Source: Agrypnia vestita (taxonomy: Eukaryota > Arthropoda > Insecta > Trichoptera > Phryganeidae). Taken from it: a DNA stretch of 64,000 bases. The notes beneath the pieces were generated by a model that searched no databases, was not told the origin of the DNA, and saw only the letters and a list, made by a program, of their open reading frames with translations. Positions 24,141 through 35,207 of the stretch are shown piece by piece. The stretch is from positions 61,048 to 125,047 of the forward strand of contig JADDOH010010129.1 in NCBI GenBank assembly GCA_016648135.1, read 5' to 3'. Each line of letters opens with the position of its first letter. The first letter of the stretch is position 1. The translations under genes were made by a program, and so were the position numbers.

Positions 24141-25029
24141 ATTCAATGGCAATACATTTGATTATCGGTACATGCTACAAATCTCGTATTTTAGAAAAAT
24201 CTCAAAATCTTTTAAATATGTCAAAGAGCAGTTTCTATTGTATTAATATCCACCTTTCAAAGACTAGGTTTTATGTAGGGATTCAATTGTCTAAGTGTAT
24301 AAAACAATCTGTTCTAAAAATATGTAAAACTAAAAAAATAATTTAATGTATTAGAAATCCAAGATATACAGAGCTCAAATTTTCAAATAAAATTTTTACA
24401 ATAAATATTTTGTATGTTAAATTATTTTTTAACATAAACCTAATTAGATTTACAGACTTCAGATATTGTTTTCACTTTTTTAACAAATTTCAAACGACGG
24501 CTCCGCCCGTGACGACCGAGTGACAAATTTAAACGATGCATCAATACACACTAACCCAATTGAATCCTTACGTAAAATCAAGCATTTAAACATGAGTTAA
24601 GATTAGTTTTTTGTGACATACTTTTGAACCGTTTTGCGCGGTGGTTAAAATTAGCTATAACTTATATTTAAGAGAAAATGAAAATATATAAATGACTCAT
24701 TTTTATAAACATTTTTTTCTATCAATTCCTGCTCGACTGTCGGGAGGAAAAGGCTTCGTAGTGGGTGGTACAGCGTTTTTGGGGGTGACTCAGATGAAAT
24801 TGAAATGGCAGACAAACCTTGTATAAACCTATCGTCTAAAATGCTTCATTACCGAGATATCAAAAAGCTTTAAATTACACCGAGTACAAGATAAAATGTT
24901 AGTAGCCACGAGGAATACTAGGAAGAATGAATTATAACCGTATAAAACATAATTATTCTTACCTGGTATGGCAAAATTGGATGACGTTTTGGGTTGGGAT
25001 AGGTTTTGGAGCCTTTAATAGCATAAAAT
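24141..25029. other. AT-rich intergenic stretch
   Basis: No gene recognised. Confidence 0.4.
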
Positions 25030-25470
25030 AATAGCAACAAATTTATTAATCGATTAGAAAAGACATACAGAAAAATCAAATTAACAAAAAAATATTTTAG
25101 CTGCTATCGGGATTCTAACCAACGGACCTCCACTCTATCCGGTAATGGCGCGTTATCCAATTTCGCCACGGCAGCTTGTTAATTAACGTAAATTTTTCGA
25201 CCTTATGTAGTCTTTTTTTATTTGATTATCACACATATTATTCCATTTTTGAAAGAAATCCACTTTTTATAATGCGATAGTCACAAACTACTTTGTATAT
25301 TATCTAACGCTAGTGTACGCCAGAATTAAATTATTTAAAAATGTTTCAAACATTTGATAGAGTGGAAGGTCGTTGGTTCGAATTCCGGTAGCAGCTAAAA
25401 TATTTTTTCGTTAATTTGATTTGTCTGTATGTCTTTTCTAATTCATTAATAAATTTGCTAAAAGTTCACA
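25030..25470. repeat. Inverted repeat whose arms carry tRNA-like sequence
   Basis: The left arm (25030-25175) and right arm (25362-25470) share caaatttattaat..gattag/cttttctaattcattaataaatttg and the gcagctaaaatatttttt junction. The left arm holds a full tRNA-like unit on the minus strand and the right arm only its 3' half on the plus strand. Confidence 0.65.
25100..25175 (-). tRNA. tRNA-Arg-like pseudogene or SINE head
   Basis: The 76-nt minus sequence has a GCTGC/GCAGC acceptor stem, an A-box-like TGGCGAAATTGG and a B-box-like GGTTAGAATCC (one change from GGTTCGAATCC). The anticodon arm can pair as CCATT/AGTGG but leaves a 9-nt loop containing CCGGA. A normal loop is 7 nt, so a working tRNA is unlikely. 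Confidence 0.5.
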
Positions 25471-26121
25471 GTATGATTACCTATAACATGTTCTGAAATT
25501 GCAATTTCACAATAATAATGTGTTTTGAAAAAAAAAAAAAAAAAAAATATATATATTTATAAAATAAGATCAATTTCATCGACAAAACACCGTCTATACG
25601 TAATTTTCTTATAGCTTTGATATCTTGTACTTTCTAAAAGAATTAAAAAAATACGTCAACGACCTTTATTTTTTTATAGCTAATAAACTAAAAAAACGTG
25701 TTTTTTCCGTTTTTTTTAAACAATTATTATTGGTCTCTTTCTTTTAAATTTTTGTAATACACTTCACGTAGTATTAATCCTTATTGCTTTATCTTTCAAA
25801 TAAGACATCTTTGATATTTATAAGACCTCTACATTGGTAGATATTAGAAATGACACATGTTCATTTCATTATGACTGGAGAAAAATGACATATAGGGAGG
25901 GGGTGTTTTGTCGATGAAATTGATTATATTTTATGCTATTAAAGGCTCTGATACCGGATAATGGACACTGTATAATAGATGACATGGAAAAATGGTGTGA
26001 CTACGATTTAACGCAAATTCAGACATACTCTTAAAATAGTTTAGATGCCAGATGTACAATCATTCGGTTACTCAACACATAGTCTTCCCTCCATATTCAA
26101 ATACCAAGTGGTGAGGGAGTC
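25471..26121. other. AT-rich spacer with poly(A)
   Basis: Contains an A22-type run at 25528-25547 followed by (ta)n. No gene. Confidence 0.4.
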
Positions 26122-26272
26122 TAAGGGCCGGTTGTTTCAAGTTGGATTAAAGTAAGCGTTCTTTTAAAGCGTAGATTTTTACGTTCTCCACCAATCAGAC
26201 GATCCGTTTTCGTAAAAATCTACGCTTTGATCGACCGCTTACTTTGATCGAACTTGAAACAACCGGGCCTAA
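26122..26272. mobile_element. PIF/Harbinger-like mini-foldback, copy 2
   Basis: A 145-bp palindrome ending in GGGCCGGTTGTTTCAA / complement of GGCCCGGTTGTTTCAA, with TAA on both sides (26122-26124, 26270-26272). Confidence 0.85.
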
Positions 26273-27163
26273 GGAATACCACTATAGGTTTGCGTGTTGG
26301 CTAAATATAATGTGTACTGGCGTAATTCAATTCAGCCAGTCCTCACTTAACCACCGAGTGCCGTTCCACCGATTTGATCGTAAAATGAATCGGACGTTAA
26401 ACGAGGGATGAGAAGTTTTGTGATATGTGCATGGCGAGTGATTAATCGATACAATTAATATCGCTATTTTACATATTAACATGACAAAATATTGCTATTG
26501 TTTTCATATTTCTTATAACAAAACAATAACATTGCACTAAATTTAAAGAAAAATGTACCAAATGCAAACGTATCAATTTTTATCGTAAAACGATAACAGA
26601 ACGTCACACAAAGATGATTTTTTGGTACATAGGTCAACCGCTGAGAGCTTTGGTATGATCTTCTCATTCTGCTATCATGTCTCCTTCTTTAATACCGTAA
26701 CGAGATTGTAGAATCGGATCAAATTTCGCACTCCCTCGAACGCTCCACAACACTCGACTGGGACATTCTCGTAAATACTAGAAATGTCGAGTAAATACTA
26801 GAAATGTATAGAACGGTCTCGAACGAAGGCGAAAGCAAGCGCGCGCGAATCAGTCATTATTTGCCGATGATGGGTGTGTGAAATATTCTAGAATCATTTA
26901 GTGAGTGCAAGAACTAAGAAAAAAACTTGTTAAGTTGGTTTTGAGTAACTTTGGTGATAGATAAAAACATTATTACGTAACAATATGGAGACAATGGTCG
27001 TGAAAATGTGTGAGAAATATTTATTTTATCATGAGTCATACAAAACCTCCATGCGTTAGACCTACAGTATAACTAATATATACAAACATGACATTCTTAA
27101 CTCAAAAACTTTTGGTGTCTTGCATCGGGGTGTGATATAGTCAATAAGCACTGTAAATTAAGG
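26273..27163. other. Spacer; promoter-like GC patch at 26740-26870
   Basis: No gene is seen. 26760-26870 has two tandem taaatactagaaatgt words and a gcgcgcgcgaatcagtcatt string. A TTTATT word at about 27017 is a possible minus-strand AATAAA signal for the RGK transcript, untested. Confidence 0.35.
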
Positions 27164-27796
27164 AAGGAGGTGTTAATGTATATTATAGATATCACAGAGA
27201 CGAAACTGTATTTATTATGGGAAAGTAGGTGTAGAAGTCATTTGGGTGTACATAGGACTTATGACCTATCTTTATGGTTGGCTTAAGTGATCACTTTACA
27301 CAATGTAACATTCGCCATTTCCACCCATGATAGAATATACCACGCTTATTCATTTTTTGGAAGTTGTATATATGTTCAAATTGCGTGGAAAGCTTTCACA
27401 TATGAGTTGTAAGCGCCTTTCCATGCGGCCTGTACAAAGCCATTTTCATTTCATTTCATTTCACAGCCCTAAATCCCTACAGATGTCGCTAATGAGAAAA
27501 TCTACAATTAATTTTACGGAATTTTGAGAGCAATATTACTTTATTGTGTAATGAAATTCATCCGAATACTTGCATTACACTAGGATACGCCAGGAAATAT
27601 TATTTCCAATTTTTGTTAAATTCCTTTTTACCAGTATTTACAAATGACTTCTATACCTACTTTCCCATAAAAAATATAGTTTCGTCTCTCTGTGATATCT
27701 ATAATATACATTAATTGATTAATAATGTCTCTGTGACTTAAATCCAGCACTGTTCTGAAAGATTTAACAAACTCAAAATATTCTGAAGGAGGTGTT
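27164..27796. mobile_element. FB-1 foldback copy B
   Basis: The 611-bp element (27175-27785) is flanked by the 11-bp duplication aaggaggtgtt (27164-27174, 27786-27796). It has long arms starting aatgtatattatagatat and an unpaired right tail ending tcaaaatattctg. It lies about 300 bp downstream of the RGK stop codon. Its minus strand carries an AATAAA that could serve as a polyadenylation signal. Confidence 0.85.
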
Positions 27797-28092
27797 CTTT
27801 TTGTTCTGACGTCATTAATATTGTTCGAAGGGCGTTCGCTTGACGCTAGAGGCAGACGACAAGACACATCTTACGACAATGTTGTTGTTAGTTGGTTCTC
27901 GTGTAGAGGGCTTAGTTTTCGTCGTTAAGTGAGATATGACCGCATTGGTTTAGATTAGATAATAGTATCTCGGTTACTTAGCATTTTACACCATACGTGT
28001 TTACATCATTTGAGAGTTGCATTCATCCGAGTAACGTCCTATGAATATTACACGTGAATAATGTTGGGAGTGAAAAATGTACAACATTTAGA
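27797..28092 (-). other. Rgk: Probable start of RGK 3' untranslated region
   Basis: Sequence directly after the RGK stop codon. No coding signal or clear AATAAA occurs before FB-1 copy B, so the transcript may run into or past that element. Inference only. Confidence 0.4.
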
Positions 28093-28267
28093 CTATAGAA
28101 CATGGAGGTTCTCGCAGGACTTGGATTTGGAGTCCCTCGCCCAGACCCTGCCGAGCAGGCCCCTGACTTTGAGGCTCGCGGACAGCCGGGCCCCCCGCTG
28201 CTTGCGGGGCGTGCTCTGGGCGCTCCCCGGGCCGGGGGCGGCGCCCCTGGCAGAGCCCCCGCGCCTC
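28093..28267 (-). CDS. Rgk: RGK GTPase, last exon (C-terminal tail)
   Basis: The acceptor is GTTTCAG at 28268-28274. The first base completes an Arg codon (AG|G) from the previous exon, and the exon then encodes 57 residues to TAG at 28093-28095. The sequence is basic and Gly/Ala/Arg-rich (RKQRGARLSASLKVRGLLGR), then VWARDSKSKSCENLHVL-stop. The final motif matches the conserved RGK ending (vertebrate SKSKSCHDLSVL). In the family this tail binds membrane phosphoinositides, calmodulin and 14-3-3, and replaces the lipid-modified CAAX box. The exon is over 65% GC. Overlapping plus-strand open frames here are shadows. Confidence 0.93.
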
Positions 28268-28289
28268 CTGAAACCAACATCAATTCTTG

Positions 28290-29110
28290 CGTTATATTTT
28301 TTTTACTATTTTTTTAATTTAAAATTTAATGGAAACCTAAAAGGTTTATGGATAACATTTTTACATGATTCAATATAAGAAATAATAATAATACGATTTA
28401 GATACAAAGTCATTCTTTTTATAGTTGGCCGAGTTTTAACATTTTTGTCACATCTGTTTTGAATTTGTCAGTGGTCAGTTGTTTGGTCTGTTGGCAGGTC
28501 ATTGTATAGTTTTAATCCGTTGAAAATTAATCGGGATTGTCCTGTTTTTGTTTTGGCGTGTGTTATGTGATAGTTTTGAGCCATTCTAGTGTTTTGTTGA
28601 TGTTTTTCATGTATTTTGTGTAATTTTATGTCTTCGTCTTGTATATCGCCAATTGCTAGTCTGTGAATGATTTTAAGTGTTTCGATTTTTGCAATGCTTT
28701 CGATGTTTAATTGTTGTGTTATATGGTATACAGTTTCAGTTGACGTCCGGTATTTCAGATCATAGACCATTTTAAGTACATATTTTGTTTTGCTGTCGCT
28801 GGAGTCTGTTTAGGCTAGTTTCGTTTCCGGTTCCCCAGAAGGGTATCTGATATCCGATTCTACTCTTGACCTATGCCTGGTACATCAGAATTGTTACGGT
28901 CTTTGGTGTGATTTCGTGTATTTTGTGGAATAGGCTGGTCAGTTTAGTCAGTGAGTCAATTACTTTGTCTATTTGAAAGGTCCATTTGAGACGTCTGTCT
29001 ATGTTAAGTCCTAAGTATTTAGGATTTTCTAGTTCAGTGAGTGATGTATTTTTATGTCCATTTTATGCGTTTTCCGTATGCCTCAAAGTTTATGTAGTTA
29101 CATTTTTGAG
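28290..29110 (-). pseudogene. LINE 3' part in the last RGK intron
   Basis: Minus frames give a RT thumb segment (NPKYLGLNIDRRLKWTFQID, KIHEITPKTVTILMYQA, QIPFWGTGNETSLNRLQRQQ) and then, after frameshifts, MVYDLKYRTSTETVYHITQQ and LIFNGLKLYNDLP. The A-rich 3' end (28295-28320) stops about 25 bp from the acceptor of the last exon. A matching 3' UTR piece lies at 59850-59955. Confidence 0.8.
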
Positions 29111-30821
29111 CATTTAAGGTTAGAAATTAAGTTAACTCTAGGCTGACTGTCACTTATTTGCAAACCTCGTCAAATAGACGAACAATATCTGTAAACAATA
29201 TTTTTATATAAAAGTATGTTATAAGAACAGGGTTACTGGATTCTGTGCCCAAAGGGATGATTAATTAAGTCAGGGTGGATTATAGAAGTCTCACAGAGAC
29301 GAAGCCAATTTATGCATTTTATTTTATTTTATTAAATATCCTATTCAGATCATTTTTTTTCTTTGTCTATAATAGAATTAAAACCATTATTAAATCGTAA
29401 ACATTTAATTATTACTATTACCTATTTTTATTTGGCAATAAGATTCATTCACAAATGTTGTATAAATAATAAATATTCTTGAATAATATACTACTGGAAG
29501 AGCACTGTCTGCTATAATACAGTAAATAACTAGTGTAGCAGGCAGGGCGTCAAATCAATTTAGTGTTTACTTGCTGCCAAGACTCTTAGCAACAATTAAA
29601 AAAGCTTAATTAATTTTGTAAACACTGTAAACATTGTATGCATTTGTAACATTGAATAAACATTGAACATTGATGTATGAGGAAATTAAGTGAATGGAAG
29701 TCTCTTATACGATGACTCAAATATGTTTAAAAATATATGCTGGTAGATGATAAGAGTTAAAAATTGAAAATATTAATTTTCAGGCGTATTCTAGCAGATA
29801 TGTTTAATTATTCGAAAAAATATCATATAAACGTTAAAAGGAATATTGCTAAAAAACTTCAAACAGAATATTTTGAGTGTGCTAAATTTTATTTTAGTTC
29901 CAAAATTTGATAGACGTATTAGTAATAATTGGGTGGAATTTGTGAACGTTACATTGTGTAAAATGATCACTCAAGCCAGCCGTACGATCGGTCGTAAGCC
30001 CTCTAAACACCCAAATAGTTTCGTCTCTATGAGACATCTATAATATATCGCGATTATTATCATATTAGTTGCAACCCGTCAAAAATGACGGTATTTTTAC
30101 ATGCCGGTTCCTAAAGAATAAGTATTTTTTATTTATGCCCGACATCCATGAAATAGTAATGACGACTTTTATCAAAATATTTGAACATTTTTTTTATATT
30201 TCCCCAGTCGGCAATTAATATAATTTGTTTTTTAGCCATGAATTCGAACGAAATTACGGACGTTACACGAAGTTACGGATGGACAGATAGACAGACGGAT
30301 AGACAGTGAAATTATTGTATTTGATTATTTAGATTTTTAATTTAAGTATCATAATATTCTGTCAGATAAATATTTTCTTTCGATGTTTTTTAAATCATGC
30401 TTCGGCGTAGGTACTCACTGCACACGCCTGGAAAATAGCGTCATCTAGCATAGATTCATAGTTATTACTCATTACTATTCATTACTTCACTATATTCACC
30501 TTTTCCATTCTATTGCTACTGTTCTTGTCTTCTATTCTTTACTTGTTCTTCTTACTGTTTGTATATTTCAAGATTTGTTTCTAAGTGAAATATGTTATAA
30601 TTAATGATTAATGATTCTGATAACTCATGCTCTTATTCATACATATTATTAACTTGTGTCTGTTTTATTTCCGAAATAATTAAATAAATAGCGTAGCGTT
30701 AGTGGCAGAGAATTATGTATTTTAAAATTGTATTAATATGTGTGTGCACCATCTGTGCAACGGCATTGGAAATAAAATTTGGCGTGAGCACCATCTATGA
30801 AACGGTATTGTAAATAAAATT
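29111..30821. other. Intron sequence with FB-1 remnants
   Basis: Remnants of FB-1 occur at 29220-29300 (ttactggatt..tctcacagagacgaag) and 29935-30055 (gtgatcact..gtttcgtctctatgagacatctataatat). 30060-30160 and 59725-59810 share another repeat (aaaatgacggta..gccggttcctaaagaataagta). 30235-30310 is a gacagac-rich repeat tail. No exon seen. Confidence 0.5.
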
Positions 30822-31553
30822 TGTTCCATGTAAATCTTCAAGTTTGTGTTTACTGGGGTATTATGCCGTGTTGTTACGACCTTTTGGGTCGACGTTTCGG
30901 ATCCAATTGCAGGGTCCATCATCAGGGCTGATCATCATCAGTCTATACACATATTAGAAACAGACGGTGTGTATAGACTCGATTGTCAAGACTGCGATAA
31001 AGTATACGTGGGACAAACGGCGCGTACAATTTCCAAAAGGGTCAACGAGCACAAACGGGAATGCAAACTCGGTCATCCAGAAAAATCAGCACTGGCTGAG
31101 CGTTTTCTGGATACCGGCCATCATTTTGCATTGGAACCGAAAATCCTTGGAAAGCCTAAGAGTCACCATGCGCGTCTTATCAAGGAAGCACTAGAAATCT
31201 ACAAGCACCCGATAAATATTAATAGAGATGATGGTCTCAAATTAAAAACATCTTGGTATCCGGCGCTTCAAAGTCATTCTCGTCGCAGACTCCGCAGAGA
31301 GAGTGATCAGACAACAGATGAATCATACACACAACACAATACAACACATCATGACTTCAGCACGGTATTGCAAGCCGATACTTAACCACAACACCAACAT
31401 TCAAGACAACACATCAGCCCTTATGATGGACCCTGCAATGGGATCTGAAACGCCGGCCCGAAAGGTTGTAACAACATGGCATAATACCCCAGTAAACACA
31501 AACTTGAAGATTCTGAGTGGCCGTGAAAACCAAAGAACATGTTCCCTGTAAAT
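30822..31553 (+). mobile_element. Penelope-like element PLE-3, next to an RGK splice donor
   Basis: Inverted arms of about 100 bp (30836-30935 and 31415-31509) surround a GIY-YIG frame. A 30-bp tail (31510-31539) follows the right arm. A 14-bp duplication tgttccNtgtaaat with one mismatch flanks it (30822-30835, 31540-31553). Each arm has a hammerhead-like string. The left arm on the minus strand (30894-30925) reads CTGATGA..GGACCC..GGATCC-GAAAC; the right arm has TTATGA in place of CTGATGA. The right boundary is only 6 bp from the GT of the intron donor at 31559-31560. Confidence 0.8.
30945..31384 (+). pseudogene. PLE GIY-YIG endonuclease domain
   Basis: The frame (open from 30846 through the left arm) encodes DGVYRLDCQDCDKVYVGQTA, with GIY...YVG and the PLE CxxC (CQDC). 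Then come RTISKRVNEHKREC, AERFLDTGHHF, and the family signature LIKEALEIYKHPININRDDG, ending at 31384. RT is absent. Intact over the domain but fused to arm sequence without its own start, so a truncated copy. Confidence 0.85.
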
Positions 31554-31560
31554 GTCGTAC

Positions 31561-31693
31561 CTCTTCTCCGGCTGCTCCTGCTTCAGCCGGATCTGCGTGA
31601 GCAGCCCGACCAGCAGCTCGTCCACGTTGTGGTTGATGCCCACCGATGTCTCGATGAACTTGCAGTCGTACGAGATCGCCAAGCTCTTGCCCT
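31561..31693 (-). CDS. Rgk: RGK GTPase exon (G5 region)
   Basis: Acceptor CGTTGCAG above 31693; donor GTACGA from 31560 down. Two bases complete Glu and 43 residues follow: GKSLAISYDCKFIETSVGIN, HNVDELLVGLLTQIRLKQEQ, PEK; then the AG of a split Arg codon. DCKFIETS is the RGK G5 box (Ras ETSAK equivalent), and the HNVDEL helix with the TQIRL run forms the last core helix. This stretch is highly conserved in insect RGK proteins. Confidence 0.95.
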
Positions 31694-32589
31694 CTGCAAC
31701 GAGAAAACACATTCTGGTCGGGCGATAGGGGACCGGGAGGCCTGGCGCCATCTAGCGGGTTCTACTCAAAGGTGTTTACCAAACATTGCAATTCGCAATG
31801 ATTTGTGGTGTTTATTTACATGCCTGTACCATGTCCCTACATGTAAACAAACTGGATTTGAACAAAATGTTAGTTACTTTAGTTTTGTTACCACTTAATG
31901 ACATAACATTGCTTGTGGGGTTTAAAAGAAAAGCAAAATCCAAAATAAAAAATTGAAAAAAATCCAAAATTATTCTATAATAATTATTAATTTTTAAAGG
32001 AATATTTGTTAGATCATTTTTATCGTCGCCATGAGTCTGCCTGCAAAGTTTCAGCTCGATTGGCTCACGGAAAAGGTGATTGAATGATGAAAAAGATGAA
32101 AAAAATCGATCCAAAGTTTTTTGGACAGACAAGCAAGCGGACGCTACGAGTTAAAAGAAAGGGAGTAAAAATAGAAAAATGTTTTGAAAGCAGTCACTGA
32201 GGATTACCTATTTTAAAAATATTGAATTCTAGATTTTATACATCTATCCCTTCCAAAATCATATTTCTTATAAATTTATAGACTATGATTCCTATAAAAT
32301 CTCGAATTCAGTACATTAATGCAGTAGAGTAAATAAGTATTCCTCGATGTCTATATTAAGTTTTTTTTGGATATTTTTTTTATTTATTTTTATTTTTTTA
32401 TTTATTTATTTATTAGAGACACTAACAGGATAATGGGTACATGACACTCAGATAATAAACATTGTAGTGAAGACTATGCCCATTATCCCAATTACAAGTG
32501 TCTTCGGCATGCTCTAGTAACATGTATTTTTGTAATTAATTATATTTCACATGTACATTTATGTATATTATATATTTGTGTTTGAGTGT
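31694..32589. other. Intron with dispersed repeat REP-A
   Basis: 31935-32165 carries a family (here REP-A) whose copies end acgagttaa..aaagggagtaaaaa and contain ttcagctcgattgg and aaaaatcgatccaaag. Further copies are at 36690-37015 (minus), 40800-41065, 46285-46452 and a piece at 37785-37830. Origin unknown; probably a LINE or SINE 3' end. Confidence 0.55.
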
Positions 32590-32860
32590 AGTGCGATTAG
32601 TATTTAATGATCTATAGGTTCATGTCGTCGTTTAGAAAATGGATGTTGTGTATGAGTGAGTTTTTGAACGAAGATAACGTGTCTGCAAGAATATCAGCAT
32701 CAATGTTAGGGTCGGCACAATACAAATTATATGTGCGACACAACCTTGTAATGGGAGAAAAGTAACCGACATTCTTAGTGTGCTGACTTATTCTGAAGAA
32801 CTCAGGGTTTCTTATACGGGGTTTAACATGCAAATTTATATCAGCTTGCTATATTGCTGC
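32590..32860 (-). pseudogene. LINE C-terminal fragment
   Basis: The minus frame reads RIRNPEFFRISQHTKNVGYF, then SPITRLCRTYNLYCADPNID. This is the NYFSPI.R.CR.YN pattern found at the C-terminus of Jockey/CR1-type insect LINEs. A T-rich stretch at 32360-32405 may be its A-rich 3' tail. Confidence 0.65.
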
Positions 32861-33164
32861 CTTTGCTTTTCTTAAAATGTCTGACGACAAAATTTTTTCT
32901 TAATCACTTAAGATATTAATAATAACCTGAATTTGGCTTAAGATTTCATTTCAGCCGTTAGTAATGAGATTGATTTTAAGCTTTCAGATGAAAATAATAA
33001 AAATCTTTAAAAAAAAATAATATCGTTAGAAATGCTTTAATTGAATCGGCGATATAGTCACAGTTTACAATCATTGATAGCATTCAATACCAATTTTGAA
33101 AAGTTATAAAGGTAATTTGGGCGTACGTCGGTCAAAAAATGACCTGCCCTGTGGGATCCCATTA

Positions 33165-33212
33165 TGACGTCATGACGCAGTGGCGTCTGTAAGACACTGC
33201 GTCATGACGTCA
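33165..33212. repeat. 18-bp hairpin bearing two CRE palindromes
   Basis: TGACGTCATGACGCAGTG (33165-33182) and its exact complement (33195-33212) are separated by 12 bp. Each outer end is the 8-bp palindrome TGACGTCA, the binding site of CREB/ATF-type bZIP factors. It lies in an RGK intron. Confidence 0.85.
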
Positions 33213-35207
33213 CACAAGGGTAAATGTCATGAGACTGCTCGCTGCGGTGCGGCGAGGAGGTGGGAGAAGGGGGAAGGGAAGAGGGGAACGTAGAAATTAT
33301 TTCACAGGACACTTGCACTCATTTGATAACGATGATAAGTATACATTGTATCCGTAGCCCCCGGTATGCCATAGATGATGTTACCACAAAGTTATTATGC
33401 AGTTATTGAAAAGACATTGTTGAAAATATTATTGAAAAGATATAAGAGGAAAGTAACCAAATGTGGAATAGCATTTTGTTTTTGACATAAAAAAAAATAT
33501 ATTATAAATCAAACACTTCTATTCGTAATTATAATCAGTCATACATTTGCGCTTAATTTAATAACAGCCTTATGTTACACATAATAATTTAAGGTATAAA
33601 ATTTTCTCAAAAACAAAATCAACACAAAGGTATCTAATTATGGCATAGGTACCTGAATTTGGAATACTGTAAAGCTATGAAGAGTAAACATTAATTTATG
33701 TGAGGTACTATAGGAACTTTGGTCAAAACTAAATAAGGAACTCAAAAATCCTCCAGGTGTCGAGCTCTGCACCAGCGCAATCGCTTTGTGCCCAGAGCCC
33801 GCGCATGAGACATTACTCATTCGCTCGCATTCTCACAGCGACAAAACAAAACACTCTCACCGCGGGCACAACACTCGCTCGACAAGTTGTAACCTGTACG
33901 CGAGTAGGTATAGCGATTGAAAGAGATAGAAGATCACTGTTCTGTGCGGCTAAGAGTATTCGTATACGAGAAATGGTTGTATTCCATATTAGGGATACTT
34001 AATGGACACCCACCGCATTCCCAGGACAGTTTTATGAGCGAAAGTTCCCATGTTGGTCCTACTCATACGTCGCCAGGTTGGAAATTTTTTACTCTAAAGG
34101 CTATCTCCGTGTCACGTCGTGTAAACGGCGACTGCGACCCGGAGAGACCTACAATAGTACCTCATTCGCATAACTTTATTGTAAATTATCAAAAAAAAAA
34201 CATAAAATACAGGTTAAAATAAATCAGTAAGATAACACATAGCAAACATAGAAATAGAAAACTCATTTGAAAAATAACAATAGGTCATGGTAAAAGAGTA
34301 AATATAGAATTCGAGTGGGGAGGAGGACAGTGAGGGGACGTCTGGGGAAAGGACACACTCCCTGGTAGGGAAAGGCAAGACAAGGATCACACTTAAAGGC
34401 GGAGTTCAAGTCCGAGCACCACGGGTCCACAGTCTACGGAGAAATGGCCCATATTAGGGATGCTGTGAATGGGACCCACCACTTTCCCAGGGCCGTTCTA
34501 TGAGCCGACGGCTTCCATATCGGCCCTACTCTTGCGTCACCAGGTTGACATTTTTATCTTATTGAAGCCATCCCCGTGCGGCGCCGTGTAAAGGGCGAAC
34601 GCCGCAAGGTTCTGGCTGCAAAAACCCATTCACTGTCCACAGCACCAAACACTCTTTATTCATTTAAATCAAAAAAGTCCACAAGCATATATATAAAAAA
34701 AAGCATAATAAGTACAGCAGCATAAATTCCAGAAACAAAAGCAAAAGCAACAGGATGAGTACATAAGAAATAATCAGTATAGAAGCAATATTTATGTAAA
34801 AATGAGACAGTAGAGCCGCCATACGAGAAGCTGGCGAAGAGGATCTGGCGGAGGGGACAGTGGATATATGGGTTTTGGGTTTGGACAAACACTCCTGTAC
34901 GTTTCGACTCACCTTTTTGTATTTTGGCGTCCCTCGAAGCGATATCACTTCACCAAACAACTGTTTCACTTGGTTGGCCACCAACCATCGTTACTCCCGA
35001 AGTTCGGCGAAGACAAAATTAGACGAAAATTATAAAATGTACAATTAAAAAACGAGACGAAAAATTAGAGCTTTTAACACAAGCCTTGTCGAAACGAGAG
35101 AGGAGTTGGAAGACTATTTGAAACAATTGAGGGTAGGATCTTTTTCGATAGGGACCATTCAGTGTTGCCACATAAGAAAAGAACAATATTCTTTTGAATC
35201 GATTTCT
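33213..35207. other. Intron; unclassified repeat with two diverged units
   Basis: Units at about 33975-34150 and 34440-34620 share attagggat, cccaccnc.ttcccagg, ttctatgagc, cctactc.tgcgtc.ccaggttg and ccgtg..cg.cgtgtaaa. They are two copies of an unidentified 170-bp sequence. The intervening DNA includes a GC-rich purine block at 33240-33290. No exon seen. Confidence 0.45.

Noticed and set aside
28061..28378. Plus-strand open frames over the last RGK exon
   Set aside because: Shadow of the GC-rich minus-strand exon encoding the RGK C-terminus.
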